DNA of 64,000 nt from Nocardioides euryhalodurans (GTDB lineage Bacteria > Actinomycetota > Actinomycetes > Propionibacteriales > Nocardioidaceae): NCBI RefSeq assembly GCF_004564375.1, contig NZ_CP038267.1, positions 3,953,745-4,017,744 on the forward strand. Direction: 5' to 3'. Both the position numbers and the translations under genes were made by a program. This document shows, piece after piece, positions 25,473 to 36,536 of the stretch (the stretch's first letter is position 1; each line of letters opens with the position of its first letter). The notes under the pieces were generated by a model. The model was given only the letters and a program-made list of their open reading frames with translations. It was not told the DNA's origin and made no database searches.

Positions 25473-25667
25473 TCAGCAGGAGCCGCTGTTGATCGTGGCG
25501 CAGGTGTCCTCGAACTGGCCGCTGAGCACGGGGCCCAGGGCGAAGACGGCGACGACGATCAGGGCGGCGATGCCGGCGATGAGCAGGCCGTACTCGACGG
25601 CCGAGGCGCCGCGCTCCTCCATCTTGGCGAAGCGGGCGTTGATCACGGTCTTGAGGAAGTCGAACAT
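25473..25667 (-). CDS. flp: Flp-type pilin, copy 2
   Basis: 64-residue class III prepilin beginning MFDFLKTVINARFAKMEERG. The processing site is ERG/ASAVEYG, with a hydrophobic helix (about 25-47) and a two-Cys C-terminus (DTCATINSGSC). A strong AAGGAG ribosome site precedes ATG 25667. Major subunit of the Tad pilus encoded upstream is inferred. It shares the ASAVEYGLLIAGIA core with copy 1. Confidence 0.92.
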   Translation of the reverse strand: MFDFLKTVINARFAKMEERGASAVEYGLLIAGIAALIVVAVFALGPVLSGQFEDTCATINSGSC

Positions 25668-25707
25668 GGGGGGCTCCTTGGGTGTCCCTAGCGAATCGAT
25701 CTCACCA

Positions 25708-25723
25708 GAGGTCGAACGACCTC
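25708..25723. promoter_or_regulatory. 7-2-7 inverted repeat upstream of pilin gene
   Basis: GAGGTCG-AA-CGACCTC, two 7-bp half sites with a 2-bp centre, 41 bp upstream of the pilin start. NarL-family regulators are known to bind 7-2-7 heptamer pairs, and a NarL-type regulator gene lies immediately upstream. Operator function is inferred. Confidence 0.4.
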
Positions 25724-25818
25724 CTGTGCTGACAATCCTCAGGCAGGACAAGGGTCCTGGGCACCGGGAGTTCGATCGATGTCGCGTAGTCACTTGGGAC
25801 TAGGGAGGCCTAGCATCG

Positions 25819-26475
25819 CTAGCGCGTGGCGCTGTCCGGGTTGATGCTGGAGAGTAGTCCGATCCGCATCGCGGTCACCAGGGCCTGGGCGCGGTTGGCC
25901 GCGCCGAGCTTCTGGTAGATCTTCGCGACGTGCGACTTCACCGTCGACTCGGACAGGTGGAGGCGGGGCGCGATCTCGCCGGCGCTGAGCCCGTCGGCCA
26001 GCAGCACCAGCACGCTGTGCTCCCGGTCGGAGAGCCGCGTGGACTCCCCGCTGGCCCGGCGCATCATGGCCTGGGCGAGGCCGGCACAGAGGAACGAGCG
26101 GGGCGAGACGGCCGCGTGACGGGCGGCCTTGACCACCTCCGCCGAGGGTGCGTCCTTGCCGACGAAGGCGGACGCCCCGGCCTCCATGGCCGCGAAGATC
26201 TGGTCGTCTCCGGAGTGCATGGTGAGCACCACGAGGCCCGCACGGGCGTCCTCGCGGCGCACGCGGCGCACCACGTCGAGGCCGGTGCCGTCCTGGAGCT
26301 GCAGGTCCGTGACGACGACCTGGGGCCGGAACTCGTCGTACATCTCGAGCGCCTCGGCGACGCTGCGCGCCGCACCCACGACCTCCATGTCGGGCTGCGC
26401 GGAGAAGACGCCGGTCAGGCCGTCACGGATCAGGTCGTGGTCGTCGACCAGGAGCACGGTCGTCGCAGTGGTCAC
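25819..26475 (-). CDS. NarL/FixJ-family response regulator
   Basis: 218 residues: receiver domain (about 5-120) with VDDHD acidic pocket, phospho-acceptor in VVTDLQLQ (Asp near 55) and a conserved Lys in VGKDAP; LuxR-type HTH (about 150-210) with LSDREHSVLVLLADGLSAGEIA. GTG 26475 overlaps the kinase stop (GTGA). Being between tad genes and flp, it probably controls pilus expression. Confidence 0.93.
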   Translation of the reverse strand: MTTATTVLLVDDHDLIRDGLTGVFSAQPDMEVVGAARSVAEALEMYDEFRPQVVVTDLQLQDGTGLDVVRRVRREDARAGLVVLTMHSGDDQIFAAMEAGASAFVGKDAPSAEVVKAARHAAVSPRSFLCAGLAQAMMRRASGESTRLSDREHSVLVLLADGLSAGEIAPRLHLSESTVKSHVAKIYQKLGAANRAQALVTAMRIGLLSSINPDSATR

Positions 26476-28067
26476 ACGGACACTCTGTCACTGTCGCCGT
26501 CGCGGGTGGGTGAGGTCCGAGCGTGTCTCGACGGGACGCGCACCTTGACGACCGTGCCCCGCGGCTGGTCGGAGGCGATGCTGAGGTCCGCGTCGATGAG
26601 GGCGGCGCGCTCGCGCATGATGTCCAGGCCGAAGGAGTCCGGGCGCGCTCGGCCCAGGCCATGACCGTCGTCGCGCACCACGATCTCGGCGGTCGGGGCC
26701 GCCACCCGGCAGTCGACCTCGATCGAGGTCGCCCCGGAGTGCCGCACGGCGTTGGTCATCGCCTCCTGGGCGATCCGCAGCAGCTCGGACTCGATCTCCG
26801 AGCGCAACCGGGTCGTGCGCTCGTCGACGGCGACCCGGATCGGGATGCCCGAGCTCTCGCTCAGGTGGCGGGCCAGGCCGCTGATGGCAGCGCCCAGGCT
26901 CTCGCTCGCCTCGGCGTCGGTCCGCAACGTCTGCACGGAGAGTCGCACCTCGGTGACGACGGTCGTGATCCGGTCGCGCAGCCGCTGCAGCATCTCGGCC
27001 TGCGCGGGCGTCGACGGCGAGGCCGCGAGCGCGTCCACGAGGTAGCCCAGCGACGCGATGTCCTGCGCCACGCCGTCGTGCATCTCACGGGCCAGCCGGC
27101 GCCGCTCATCGGCCGTGGCGGCGTCGCGCAGCTTGGAGAAGAGGAGCGCGGTGTCCAGGTGGACGGCCGCGGCGTCCAACGCGGCCCCGACGGCGTCGAA
27201 GCGCCCCGAGGCGAGCAGTCGTCGGGGGTCCAGCCGCGGTGGCAGGATCCCGGCCACCACGCCGACCACCCCGACCTCGGTGACCAGCGGGATGGCGAAC
27301 GCCTGACCGGCGATCTGGGGTGTGCGCTTCTCCTGGGCGGCCGTGGCCACGCCGCTCATCGAGTCCTCGTCGACCGTCGTCGACATCGCACCCGTGACCA
27401 GGGGCGTGAGCTCGTCCTGGCGGGGCACGTGGACCGAGACCGCCAGCAGCGGGAGCTCGTCGCGGACCATGACCGCGATCCTGCTCCCGTGCGTCGCGGC
27501 GTCCAGTCCGGAGCCCAGGTTGCCCGAGAGGTCGATCAGGTCCCGCAGGAGCCGCTGCGCGTCGCGGTAAGGCGTCAGCGGGTCCGGGGGCCGGTTGAGC
27601 TGGGCGTGGACGTAGCTGGCGATCAGTCCGAGCCCGATGCCGGTGAGCACGGACGTGAGCACGCTGGAGGCCTGCTCCGCCTCGAGGGCGCCGTACGAGC
27701 TCGACGTGACGGCGACCAGCACGACCAGCTCCACCGACAGCGCGGCGGCGACGCCGCGCACGCCCTTGCGCAGTCCCGCCGTGAACGGGGGGAGGGCGAG
27801 GGCCGCGATCAGCGTCGAGCTGCCCTCGAGGCTGAGGGCAGCGACCAGGCCGACGACCGCCGCCTCGACCACCAGCGCGACCGGTCCGACCCACCGGACC
27901 CGCTCGGCGGCGGTGGCGAGCAGCCAGGTCAGGCCGAGGACGCCGAGCCCGACCAGGGTCGAGCGCTCCCCGAAGACGAGCGTCGGGATCCCGAGGATGG
28001 CCATCGCCAGCAACCGGGAGCCCACCGCCATCCGGTGGTACTCCGGCGCCAGCGCGGGGCGGTGCAT
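26472..28067 (-). CDS. Membrane histidine kinase (HisKA_3 type)
   Basis: 531 residues. Several N-terminal membrane helices (about 15-160), a GAF-like middle (about 180-315), the dimerisation/phosphorylation helix with REMHDGVAQDIASLGY (His near 335) and a HATPase_c domain with NAVRHSG and DDGHGLG. The ATG shares one base with the tadC stop (TGATG). It partners the following NarL-type regulator. The signal is unknown. Confidence 0.93.
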   Translation of the reverse strand: MHRPALAPEYHRMAVGSRLLAMAILGIPTLVFGERSTLVGLGVLGLTWLLATAAERVRWVGPVALVVEAAVVGLVAALSLEGSSTLIAALALPPFTAGLRKGVRGVAAALSVELVVLVAVTSSSYGALEAEQASSVLTSVLTGIGLGLIASYVHAQLNRPPDPLTPYRDAQRLLRDLIDLSGNLGSGLDAATHGSRIAVMVRDELPLLAVSVHVPRQDELTPLVTGAMSTTVDEDSMSGVATAAQEKRTPQIAGQAFAIPLVTEVGVVGVVAGILPPRLDPRRLLASGRFDAVGAALDAAAVHLDTALLFSKLRDAATADERRRLAREMHDGVAQDIASLGYLVDALAASPSTPAQAEMLQRLRDRITTVVTEVRLSVQTLRTDAEASESLGAAISGLARHLSESSGIPIRVAVDERTTRLRSEIESELLRIAQEAMTNAVRHSGATSIEVDCRVAAPTAEIVVRDDGHGLGRARPDSFGLDIMRERAALIDADLSIASDQPRGTVVKVRVPSRHARTSPTRDGDSDRVSV

Positions 28068-28987
28068 CAGCTGAAGTTCTCCAGGGCGGTGATCGCTGCC
28101 GGGCCCATGACGGCGATGAAGAGGCAGGGGAGGATGCAGAAGATCAGCGGGATCGTGATCTTCACCGGGACCTGCATCGCCTTCTCCTCGGCGGCCTGAC
28201 GGCGCTTGACCCGGATCTCGCTCGACTGCACCCGCAGCACCTGGGCGATCGGGATGCCGAACGCATCGGCCTGCACCATCGCGCTCACGAAGGACTTGAG
28301 CTCCGGGACGTTGGTCCGCTCGGAGAGGTTGCGGAGGGACTCCGAACGGCTCTGGCCGATCTGCATCTCGCGCAGCACCCGGGCGAGCTCGTCGGCGAGC
28401 GGTCCGTCGGTGTTGGTGGCCACCTGCTGCACGGCGGCGTCGAAGCCGAGGCCGCTCTCGACGCTGATCGTCATCAGGTCGATGGCGTCCGGCAGCTCGC
28501 GCTGCATCTTGGCGCTGCGGTCGTAGGCGACCTGGTAGAGGTAGAGGTTCGGCGCGACGTAGCCGAGGACCAGCCCGCCCACGACGATCACGATCCGCAG
28601 GCTGAGCGAGGTGCCGAGCAGGGCGGTGATTCCGAAGGCGGCGACCACGCCGACCACGGCGCCGAGCACCTTGCTGGAGATCACCCGGTCCACGGTCCAG
28701 GTGCCGGGGTTGCCCGCGAGGTCCAGCTTCTGGCGGATCCGGTCGGCGCTGTCGGACCCGGTGAGCCGCTTGCCGATCGAGAGCGCGCGCCCGCGGAGCG
28801 GGTCGAGAACGCGCTCGCCGAAGGGGCGATCCAGCTCCTGGGTCAGCTCCTTGGGGGCCGACGACATCGCCTCGAGGACGGCGATCGACCGGTGGACGCC
28901 CTCGGGCTGCGGCTTGGCGACGGCCATGCCGAGCAGCACGATCGAGACCAGGACGAGCGTGACGCCCGCGACGAAGAGCAACGTCAT
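28067..28987 (-). CDS. tadC: Tad pilus inner-membrane platform protein TadC
   Basis: 306-residue T2SF-family protein with an N-terminal helix, two central helices (about 105-150) and a C-terminal helix (about 280-300). GLGFDAAVQQV and the LRNLSERTNVPEL segment are typical of TadC. It works with TadB as the platform on which TadA acts. It starts 1 nt after the tadB stop. Confidence 0.93.
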   Translation of the reverse strand: MTLLFVAGVTLVLVSIVLLGMAVAKPQPEGVHRSIAVLEAMSSAPKELTQELDRPFGERVLDPLRGRALSIGKRLTGSDSADRIRQKLDLAGNPGTWTVDRVISSKVLGAVVGVVAAFGITALLGTSLSLRIVIVVGGLVLGYVAPNLYLYQVAYDRSAKMQRELPDAIDLMTISVESGLGFDAAVQQVATNTDGPLADELARVLREMQIGQSRSESLRNLSERTNVPELKSFVSAMVQADAFGIPIAQVLRVQSSEIRVKRRQAAEEKAMQVPVKITIPLIFCILPCLFIAVMGPAAITALENFS

Positions 28988-28988
28988 C

Positions 28989-30892
28989 TCAGACCTCCAC
29001 CTTGACCAGTCGGCTCATCCAGAAGGATCCCACCGCCAGCAGCGTGAGCGCACCACCGAGCATGAGCCATCCCAGCGGATCGGTGAACATCACCATCACG
29101 TAGTCGCGCTTGGTGAGGAACAGGAAGAGCATGAACGCCGGCGGCAGGCCGCCCAGGACGTACGCCGACAGCTTGCCCTCCGCGGACAGCGCGGCGACCT
29201 GGCGGCGCATGTACTCCCGCTCGCGCATCGTGGCCGCGACCGTGTCGAGGAGCTCCGCGAGGTTGCCGCCCACCTGGCGCTGGATCCGGATCGCCATCAC
29301 GACCCAGGAGAAGTCCTTGCTGTCGAACCGGTCGGACACGCCCTCCAGCGCGTCGTCGAGGCTGATGCCGAGCCGGGTCTCGACCAGCACCCGGCGGAAC
29401 TCGCTGGCGATCGGGTCCTGGCCCTCGCGGACGATCGTGTCGACCGACTGCGCCAGCGAGAGACCGGCGGCGAGCGAGCCGGACATCAGCTGCAGCGTCT
29501 CGGGCAGGCTGCGCTCGAAGGCCTTGCGGCGGCGCGAGCGCTTGAAGCCGAGGTACATCCAGGGCAGCACGGCGCCCAGCACGAGGAACAGGATCCCCAC
29601 GACGAGGTTGCCGCCACCGATGAGGAAGCCGAGCGCCCCCATGCCGAGGAAGACGGCCAGGTGCACCAGCACCCACTCGGCGGGCTTGAACGGGTTGCCC
29701 GCGCCGTCGAGGCGCTCGGCGATCCGCGACTCGAGGTTCTTGTTGGCGTGGAGCACCTTCTCGGCGGTCTCGGTCACCTGGCCGGACTGGCCCTGGGTCG
29801 ACTCCGCGCGGTGGGAGCCGCGCGTCACGTGGTCGGTGTAGCTGGTCGCGAGGCCCTCGGCCGTGAGCGGCCGCTGCTTGCGAGGCACCAGCGCGATCAT
29901 GAGCACGATCAGCCCGAGCCCGAGGGCGGCGAGGCCGCCGTACAGCCAGGTGTTGCCGAGCACCAGGCCGGTGGTCGGTGCGGAGAAGGTCGGGCCGCCG
30001 GCGTCTGCCGCCTGACCGATCGGGGTGAACGCCTCGGCGGTCAGCACCCCGGTGTCCGAGCCGAGCGAGACGGCGACAGTGGCGTCCGTCGCCGTGATCG
30101 TGTCGGGAACCTGGGCCGTCACCAGGACCTGGCGGGCGAGCACGTCGGCCTCGGCGTTGAAGGCCTGCTCGAGTGCCTCGGAGTCGGCGTTGATCAGCGA
30201 TCCTCCGCCGGCGACGCTCAGCGCGTCGAGGGCGTCGATCGCGGCGCCGCCCTGCTCGAGGCCGACGACGTTGACGAGGATCTCGGAGTCGGTGATCGCC
30301 GCCGTGGTGTCATCGAGGGAGGTGTCGCTGGTGTCGGCACCGTCGGAGAGCACGAGCAGCTGTCGCTGGCCCTCGCTGCCCGCCATCTGGAGACCTGCCT
30401 GGACGCCGTCGTAGAGGCGCGTCTGCTGGCTGAGCTCGAGCTCCTCGACGACCGCGCGGGCCGCGTCGCGGTCCAGGCTCGGAGCGAGTGACTCGGTGAC
30501 GTCGCTGTCGAAGGAGACGATGCCGACGTAGACGTCCTCCGGCACCGTGTCGAGGAAGGTGAGGGCGGCGGCCTGGGCGGCCGCGAACCGGTCGCCGCGC
30601 ATCGAGTTGCTGGTGTCGACGACGAGCACGGCCGTACGCCGGACCTCGGTCGTCGAGTCGGCAGGCGCCGCGGACGCATCGGCCGCGGTCCCGTCGATGC
30701 TGACCGTGACGGAGTCGACGTCCACGGTCGCGTCCGGCGGCACCGAGACCAGGATCTGCAGCCCGTCGTCGGTGCTCTCGACGTAGGCGATGCTGGTGTC
30801 GCCGGAGCCCGCGCCGGGGGAGGCGTACGCCGGGAGGGCGACTCCTGCCGAGAGCGCGGCGGCCAGCAGGCCGGAGGCGAGACGGGCCAGCA

Positions 30893-30893
<1 letters not shown>
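28989..30893 (-). CDS. tadB: vWA domain fused to TadB platform protein
   Basis: 634 residues. A signal peptide (1-25), then an extracellular von Willebrand A domain (about 88-265) with the MIDAS motif DTSNS (93-97) and a distal LSDGADTSD, then a membrane helix (about 318-338) and the T2SF/TadB region (about 400-634) with MSGSLAAGLSLAQSVDT. Typical TadB proteins are near 300 residues and lack the vWA part. The fusion places a metal-dependent adhesion or binding domain outside, fixed to the pilus platform. The ATG shares one base with the tadA stop. Confidence 0.92.
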
Positions 30894-32473
<1,580 letters not shown>

Positions 32474-32477
32474 GGCG

Positions 32478-33668
32478 TCACCTCTTCCTGCGGAACAGTC
32501 CGGACTTCCGGTCCTGCTGCGACTGCTGGGAGCTGCCCGACCCGGGGGCCGAGTCGGGGGCGACCGGCTCGCCGGTGAGCCGGAGGGCCAGGTCCTGCAG
32601 GGCCTGGCTCGAGGGGTGCTTCGGGTCCTCGCTCATGATCGGGCGCCCGGCGTTGGTGGCCGCCGCGATGTCCATCGAGGACTCGACCCGGCCGGCGATC
32701 TGCATCCCGAGGATCGACTCCACCCGGTCGGAGCCGAGCCCCACCTGGTCGTCGGCGCGGTTCAGCAGCAGGTGGCGGTGGCCCCGGGCGATGTCCAGCA
32801 TCTCCAGGGTCTCGAGCGCCACCTTGACGTTCTTGAGGGTGGGCACGTCCAGCGTGGCCACGATGACGCACTCGTCGGTCTCGTCGAGCGCGGTCAGGGT
32901 CTGCTCGTCGAAGGCGGGAGCGGTGTCCACGACGATGTAGTCGAAGGACTCACGCAGCCCCTTGAGGACCCGCGACACCAGCATCGGCGTCACGCGCTCG
33001 CGCACGTCCGGGTGGCTCGGCGCGGCGAGCACCATGACCGAGTCGGCGTGCCGGGTCAGCAGCGACTCCAGCAGCGGGGCGTCGATCGCGTCCTCGGAGC
33101 CGATCGCGTGCTCGAGGGTGTGGCTCGGGAAGAGCTGCAGGGTGATCGCCACGTCGCCGAAGGCCAGGTCGAGGTCGACCACGCACACCTTGCGGGCACC
33201 CTTGTCGGCCAGCGCCAGCGCCAGGTTGACCGAGACCGTGGTCTTGCCGACCCCGCCCTTGGGCGAGAAGACGGTGACGATCCGGCCCTGGTGCATCGCG
33301 CCGCCGGGGCCGCGCAGCGCCAGGTAGAGCTGGTAGGCCCGGTCGACGGCCGCGCGGACCGAGTCGGTGTCCTTGAGCGGGACCACGTCGCGGACGCCGG
33401 CGTGCATCGCGTCGCGCATCACCATCGCGTCGACCTCGTCGCGCACCAGCACCACGCTGGTCGACGGCCGGCTCAGGCGCATGCTGTCGGCGAGGGCCAG
33501 CGCCGCGGTCAGCTCGACCTGCGGGCCGAGCACGACGACGTACTCCTCGGGGCGGTTGGTCAACCACGCCTGCAACCGGTCGGGCTGGTCGATGGCGTGG
33601 GCGCCCACCGGGACCGTCGTGAGAAGGGTCTCGATGGTCTCGTTGTCAGGGTCGACGACGACGGGCAT
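32478..33668 (-). CDS. tadZ: TadZ/CpaE-like pilus localisation ATPase
   Basis: 396 residues: an atypical receiver-like N-terminal domain (about 1-120) and a ParA/MinD-type ATPase with deviant Walker A KGGVGKT (137-143) and VVDLDLAFGD. TadZ proteins place the Tad machinery at the pole. The C-terminal tail is Ser/Gln-rich and basic. Adjacent to cpaB and tadA. Confidence 0.92.
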   Translation of the reverse strand: MPVVVDPDNETIETLLTTVPVGAHAIDQPDRLQAWLTNRPEEYVVVLGPQVELTAALALADSMRLSRPSTSVVLVRDEVDAMVMRDAMHAGVRDVVPLKDTDSVRAAVDRAYQLYLALRGPGGAMHQGRIVTVFSPKGGVGKTTVSVNLALALADKGARKVCVVDLDLAFGDVAITLQLFPSHTLEHAIGSEDAIDAPLLESLLTRHADSVMVLAAPSHPDVRERVTPMLVSRVLKGLRESFDYIVVDTAPAFDEQTLTALDETDECVIVATLDVPTLKNVKVALETLEMLDIARGHRHLLLNRADDQVGLGSDRVESILGMQIAGRVESSMDIAAATNAGRPIMSEDPKHPSSQALQDLALRLTGEPVAPDSAPGSGSSQQSQQDRKSGLFRRKR

Positions 33669-33680
33669 GGGGCGACCTCG

Positions 33681-34412
33681 CTACTGGAAGAGGTTGGCGG
33701 CGGTGATGCCGGGGCCGGCGTTGACCCGGCTCTTCTCGGTCAGCAACAAGAAGGCGAGCTCGCCGTTGCCCTGGCTGTAGAGCACCTTCTCGGCGTCGGC
33801 CTGGTCGAGCGCCAACGTCATCAGCGTGCGGGGGAGCGCCTCCGTGGTCTGCGCGCCCTCGGGGCTGGTCGTCGTGGTCTGGGTCGGGGTCGTGGACCCG
33901 ACGCCGATCACGGTGACCCGCTCCAGCAGCAGCCGGGTGAACGTCCCGCCGGCGGGGTCGCTGCCGTTGAGGTAGATCGCGACCTGGGAGCCGGGGTTGA
34001 CGAAGCCGGCGACGCGGGCGGTGTCCGTGAGGTCCACCGACACGGCGACCTGCGAGTCCGGGATCGGCAGCACCGACGCGGTCTCGACGGTGGCGTCGAA
34101 CTTGCCCTCGACGATCTGCTCACCGGCGTAGATCCGGGTGGCGGCGAACTGGCCGGAGAGCCCGTCCAGCGAGGTCTGGTAGCCGTTCTGCAGGTAGTCG
34201 CGGACGACCGGCTGCATCGCGATCTTGCCGGCGGCGGCGGCGTCGTCGATCGACTCACCGACCTCGATCGGCTGGACGGCACGCAGCACGTCCACGGTCT
34301 CGAACCTGCTCTCGGCCCGCTGGTCGGCGCCACGCACGTACAGGAACACCAGGGAGGTGCCCAGCAGCGCGACGATGACGGCGACCACAAGGAGAATTCG
34401 GCGGCGGTCCAT
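33681..34412 (-). CDS. cpaB: Flp pilus assembly protein CpaB/RcpC
   Basis: 243 residues. One N-terminal membrane helix (about 5-25), an SAF-like domain (about 40-100) with QPIEVGESI, and an extracytoplasmic RcpC region ending TLALDQADAEKVLYSQGNGE. CpaB helps to stabilise the pilus channel. I use ATG 34412 (GAAGAAGG upstream) rather than the longer frame. First gene of the Tad operon. Confidence 0.9.
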   Translation of the reverse strand: MDRRRILLVVAVIVALLGTSLVFLYVRGADQRAESRFETVDVLRAVQPIEVGESIDDAAAAGKIAMQPVVRDYLQNGYQTSLDGLSGQFAATRIYAGEQIVEGKFDATVETASVLPIPDSQVAVSVDLTDTARVAGFVNPGSQVAIYLNGSDPAGGTFTRLLLERVTVIGVGSTTPTQTTTTSPEGAQTTEALPRTLMTLALDQADAEKVLYSQGNGELAFLLLTEKSRVNAGPGITAANLFQ

Positions 34413-34514
34413 CGGCACCTTCTTCGGTCCAGCGCAGACCACAGGGGTCAGCGCGATGCTCAGCATGAGGTGTTCCGGAGATCTGGTCCTGGGGGGCTAG
34501 ACGGAACGCGGTTC

Positions 34515-34520
34515 ACTGTA
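34515..34520 (-). promoter_or_regulatory. Possible -10 of Tad operon
   Basis: In an unusually AT-rich stretch (34500-34575), TACAGT on the minus strand has TGTGAC 16 bp upstream. It would give a leader of about 100 nt to cpaB. Weak support. Confidence 0.3.
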
Positions 34521-34600
34521 ATGAGAAAGAACGTCCGTCACACCGGTTTCATCATTTGTTGCCCGGCGGTGGACAAGTCCACGAGCGGAGGGGCCCCAGG

Positions 34601-36391
34601 TCAGCCCAGGTAGAGGTCCTCGATGCGGTCACGGGACTCCCTCAGGACGACGCTGCGCTTGAGCTTGAGACTCGGGGTGAGCTGCCCGCCCTCCTCGGTC
34701 CAGTCGTGGGGGAGGACGACGAACTTGCGGATCGACTCGGCCTTCGACACGGCCGTGTTGGCGTCCTCGACGGCTGCCGAGATCTCGGCCAGCAGGTCGG
34801 GGTCCTCGGTGTGGTCGGCGATGGTCCCGGTCTTGCCGTGGGCGCTCGCCCACGCGGGGAACGACTCGGGGTCGATGGTCACGAGCGCGGCGATGAACGG
34901 CTGCCCGTCGCCGACGACCAGGCACTGGCTCACCAGGTGGTGGGCGCGGACCCGGTCCTCGAGCACGGCCGGCGAGACGTTCTTGCCGCCGGCTGTCACC
35001 AGGATCTCCTTCTTGCGCCCGGTGATCCGGACGAAGCCCTCGTCGTCGACCTCACCGACGTCGCCGGTGTGGAACCAGCCGCCCCGCTCGAGGACCTCGC
35101 GGGTGGCGGCCTCGTCGCCCCAGTAGCCGGCGAAGACCTGGCCACCGGAGAAGAGCAGCTCCCCGTCGTCGGCGACACGGACGGCGGTCCCGGGCAGCGG
35201 CCGGCCGACGGTGCCGACCTTGTGGGCGTCGGGCAGGTTGACGGTGACCGCGGCGGTCGTCTCGGTGAGGCCGTACCCCTCGAGCACCGTGAGCCCGATG
35301 CCGCGGTAGAAGTGGCCGAGCCGGTCGCCGAGCGGCGCGCCGCCCGAGACGGCGTAGCGGCAGCGGCCGCCCAGGGCGTCGAGCAGCCGGGGATAGACCA
35401 GCCGCGAGAACAGGGCGTGCTGCGCACGGACGGGGAGCGAGGGCCGACCGCGCTCCGTGGCCCGCGACCACTCGATGGCGGTCCGCGCGGCGCGGTCGAA
35501 GAGCGCACCGCGACCGTCGGCCGTGGCTCGCTGCGACGCCGTGTTGAAGACCTTCTCGAACACCCGGGGCACGGCCAGCAGGAAGGTCGGCTGGAACTCC
35601 CCGAGCAGCGCGGGGAGGTTCTTGACGTCGGCCGAGTGGCCGAGCCGCACCCGTCGCTGGATGCAGCCGATCTGGATGATCCGTGCGAACACGTGGGCCA
35701 GGGGCAGGAAGATCAGGGTCGAGGCGTCGTCCTGCTCGAAGAGCTCCGCGAGCTCCTCGGTCGCGACGCCGAGCTCGAACATGAAGTTGCCGTGGGTGAG
35801 CATGCAGCCCTTGGGCCTGCCCGTGGTGCCGGAGGTGTAGATCAGGGTGGCGAGGTCCAGCGGCGTCGCGGTCGTACGACGCTCCTCGAGCTGCTCGTCC
35901 GTCACCCCGGACCCCAGCCGGGTCAGCTCGCCGACCGCGTCGCCGTCGATCACCCACACGTGGTCGAGGTCCGGGGCCTCGTCCCGGCGCTCGGCGACCC
36001 GCGCCCGGTGGTCCTCGGTCTCGGCGAGCACGGCCCGGGCCCCCGAGTCCCGCAGCACCCACGCGACCTGCTCGGACGAGGAGGTCTCGTAGACCGGCAC
36101 CGTGACGCAGCCGGCGAACCAGATGGCGTAGTCGAGGAGCGTCCACTCGTAGCGGGTGCGGGACAGCAGCACGACACGGTCGCCGACGGCGAGGCCGGAG
36201 GCGATGAGCCCGCGGGCGGCCGCCTGCACCTCGGCGAGGAACGTCGCCGCGGTCACGTCGGTCCACGTGCCGTCGACGCGGCGGGCCATGACGACGCCGT
36301 CGGGATCCTCGAGCGCGTTGGCGACCACGGCGTCGCTGAGGTTCCCGGTCGACGGGATGTCGGTCGAGAGCGGCGTGGAGTACTCCCGCAC
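34601..36391 (-). CDS. Long-chain fatty-acid--CoA ligase (FadD15-like)
   Basis: Activates fatty acids to acyl-CoA through acyl-AMP. The 596 residues contain the AMP-binding signature LIYTSGTTGRPKGCMLTHG, the YGLTETTAAV motif and HTGDVGEVDDEGFVRITGRKKEI. GTG 36391 has GGAGG just upstream. Long-chain rather than short-chain specificity is inferred from the length and overall FadD15/Faa-like pattern. In M. tuberculosis fadD15 (Rv2187) occupies the same position relative to the SRPBCC and ArsA-like genes. Confidence 0.92.
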   Translation of the reverse strand: MREYSTPLSTDIPSTGNLSDAVVANALEDPDGVVMARRVDGTWTDVTAATFLAEVQAAARGLIASGLAVGDRVVLLSRTRYEWTLLDYAIWFAGCVTVPVYETSSSEQVAWVLRDSGARAVLAETEDHRARVAERRDEAPDLDHVWVIDGDAVGELTRLGSGVTDEQLEERRTTATPLDLATLIYTSGTTGRPKGCMLTHGNFMFELGVATEELAELFEQDDASTLIFLPLAHVFARIIQIGCIQRRVRLGHSADVKNLPALLGEFQPTFLLAVPRVFEKVFNTASQRATADGRGALFDRAARTAIEWSRATERGRPSLPVRAQHALFSRLVYPRLLDALGGRCRYAVSGGAPLGDRLGHFYRGIGLTVLEGYGLTETTAAVTVNLPDAHKVGTVGRPLPGTAVRVADDGELLFSGGQVFAGYWGDEAATREVLERGGWFHTGDVGEVDDEGFVRITGRKKEILVTAGGKNVSPAVLEDRVRAHHLVSQCLVVGDGQPFIAALVTIDPESFPAWASAHGKTGTIADHTEDPDLLAEISAAVEDANTAVSKAESIRKFVVLPHDWTEEGGQLTPSLKLKRSVVLRESRDRIEDLYLG

Positions 36392-36536
36392 GATGCCTCC
36401 TCGGCGGTGGTCGACCCGGGGGTCGAGGGACGGTCTGCGCGGCAGGTTACCGCTGCCCGGAGGCACCCTCGTGATCCGGTACGCTCGCTGCCCAGCGAGC
36501 GCGACCCGACCCCCCGACCCGACTCCAGGAGCACCG

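Noticed and set aside
25778..25806. Three CTAG tetranucleotides in about 25 bp
   Set aside because: CTAG is rare in such genomes, but many -10-like TAG elements here contain it and no clear symmetry or spacing is seen.
26523..28199. 558-codon open frame opposite the histidine kinase
   Set aside because: Low-complexity Arg/Gly/His/Asp composition, no start context.
34413..34600. AT-rich gap as a possible attachment site or foreign segment
   Set aside because: No repeats, no integrase, no tRNA. It looks like a promoter region between divergently used operon ends.
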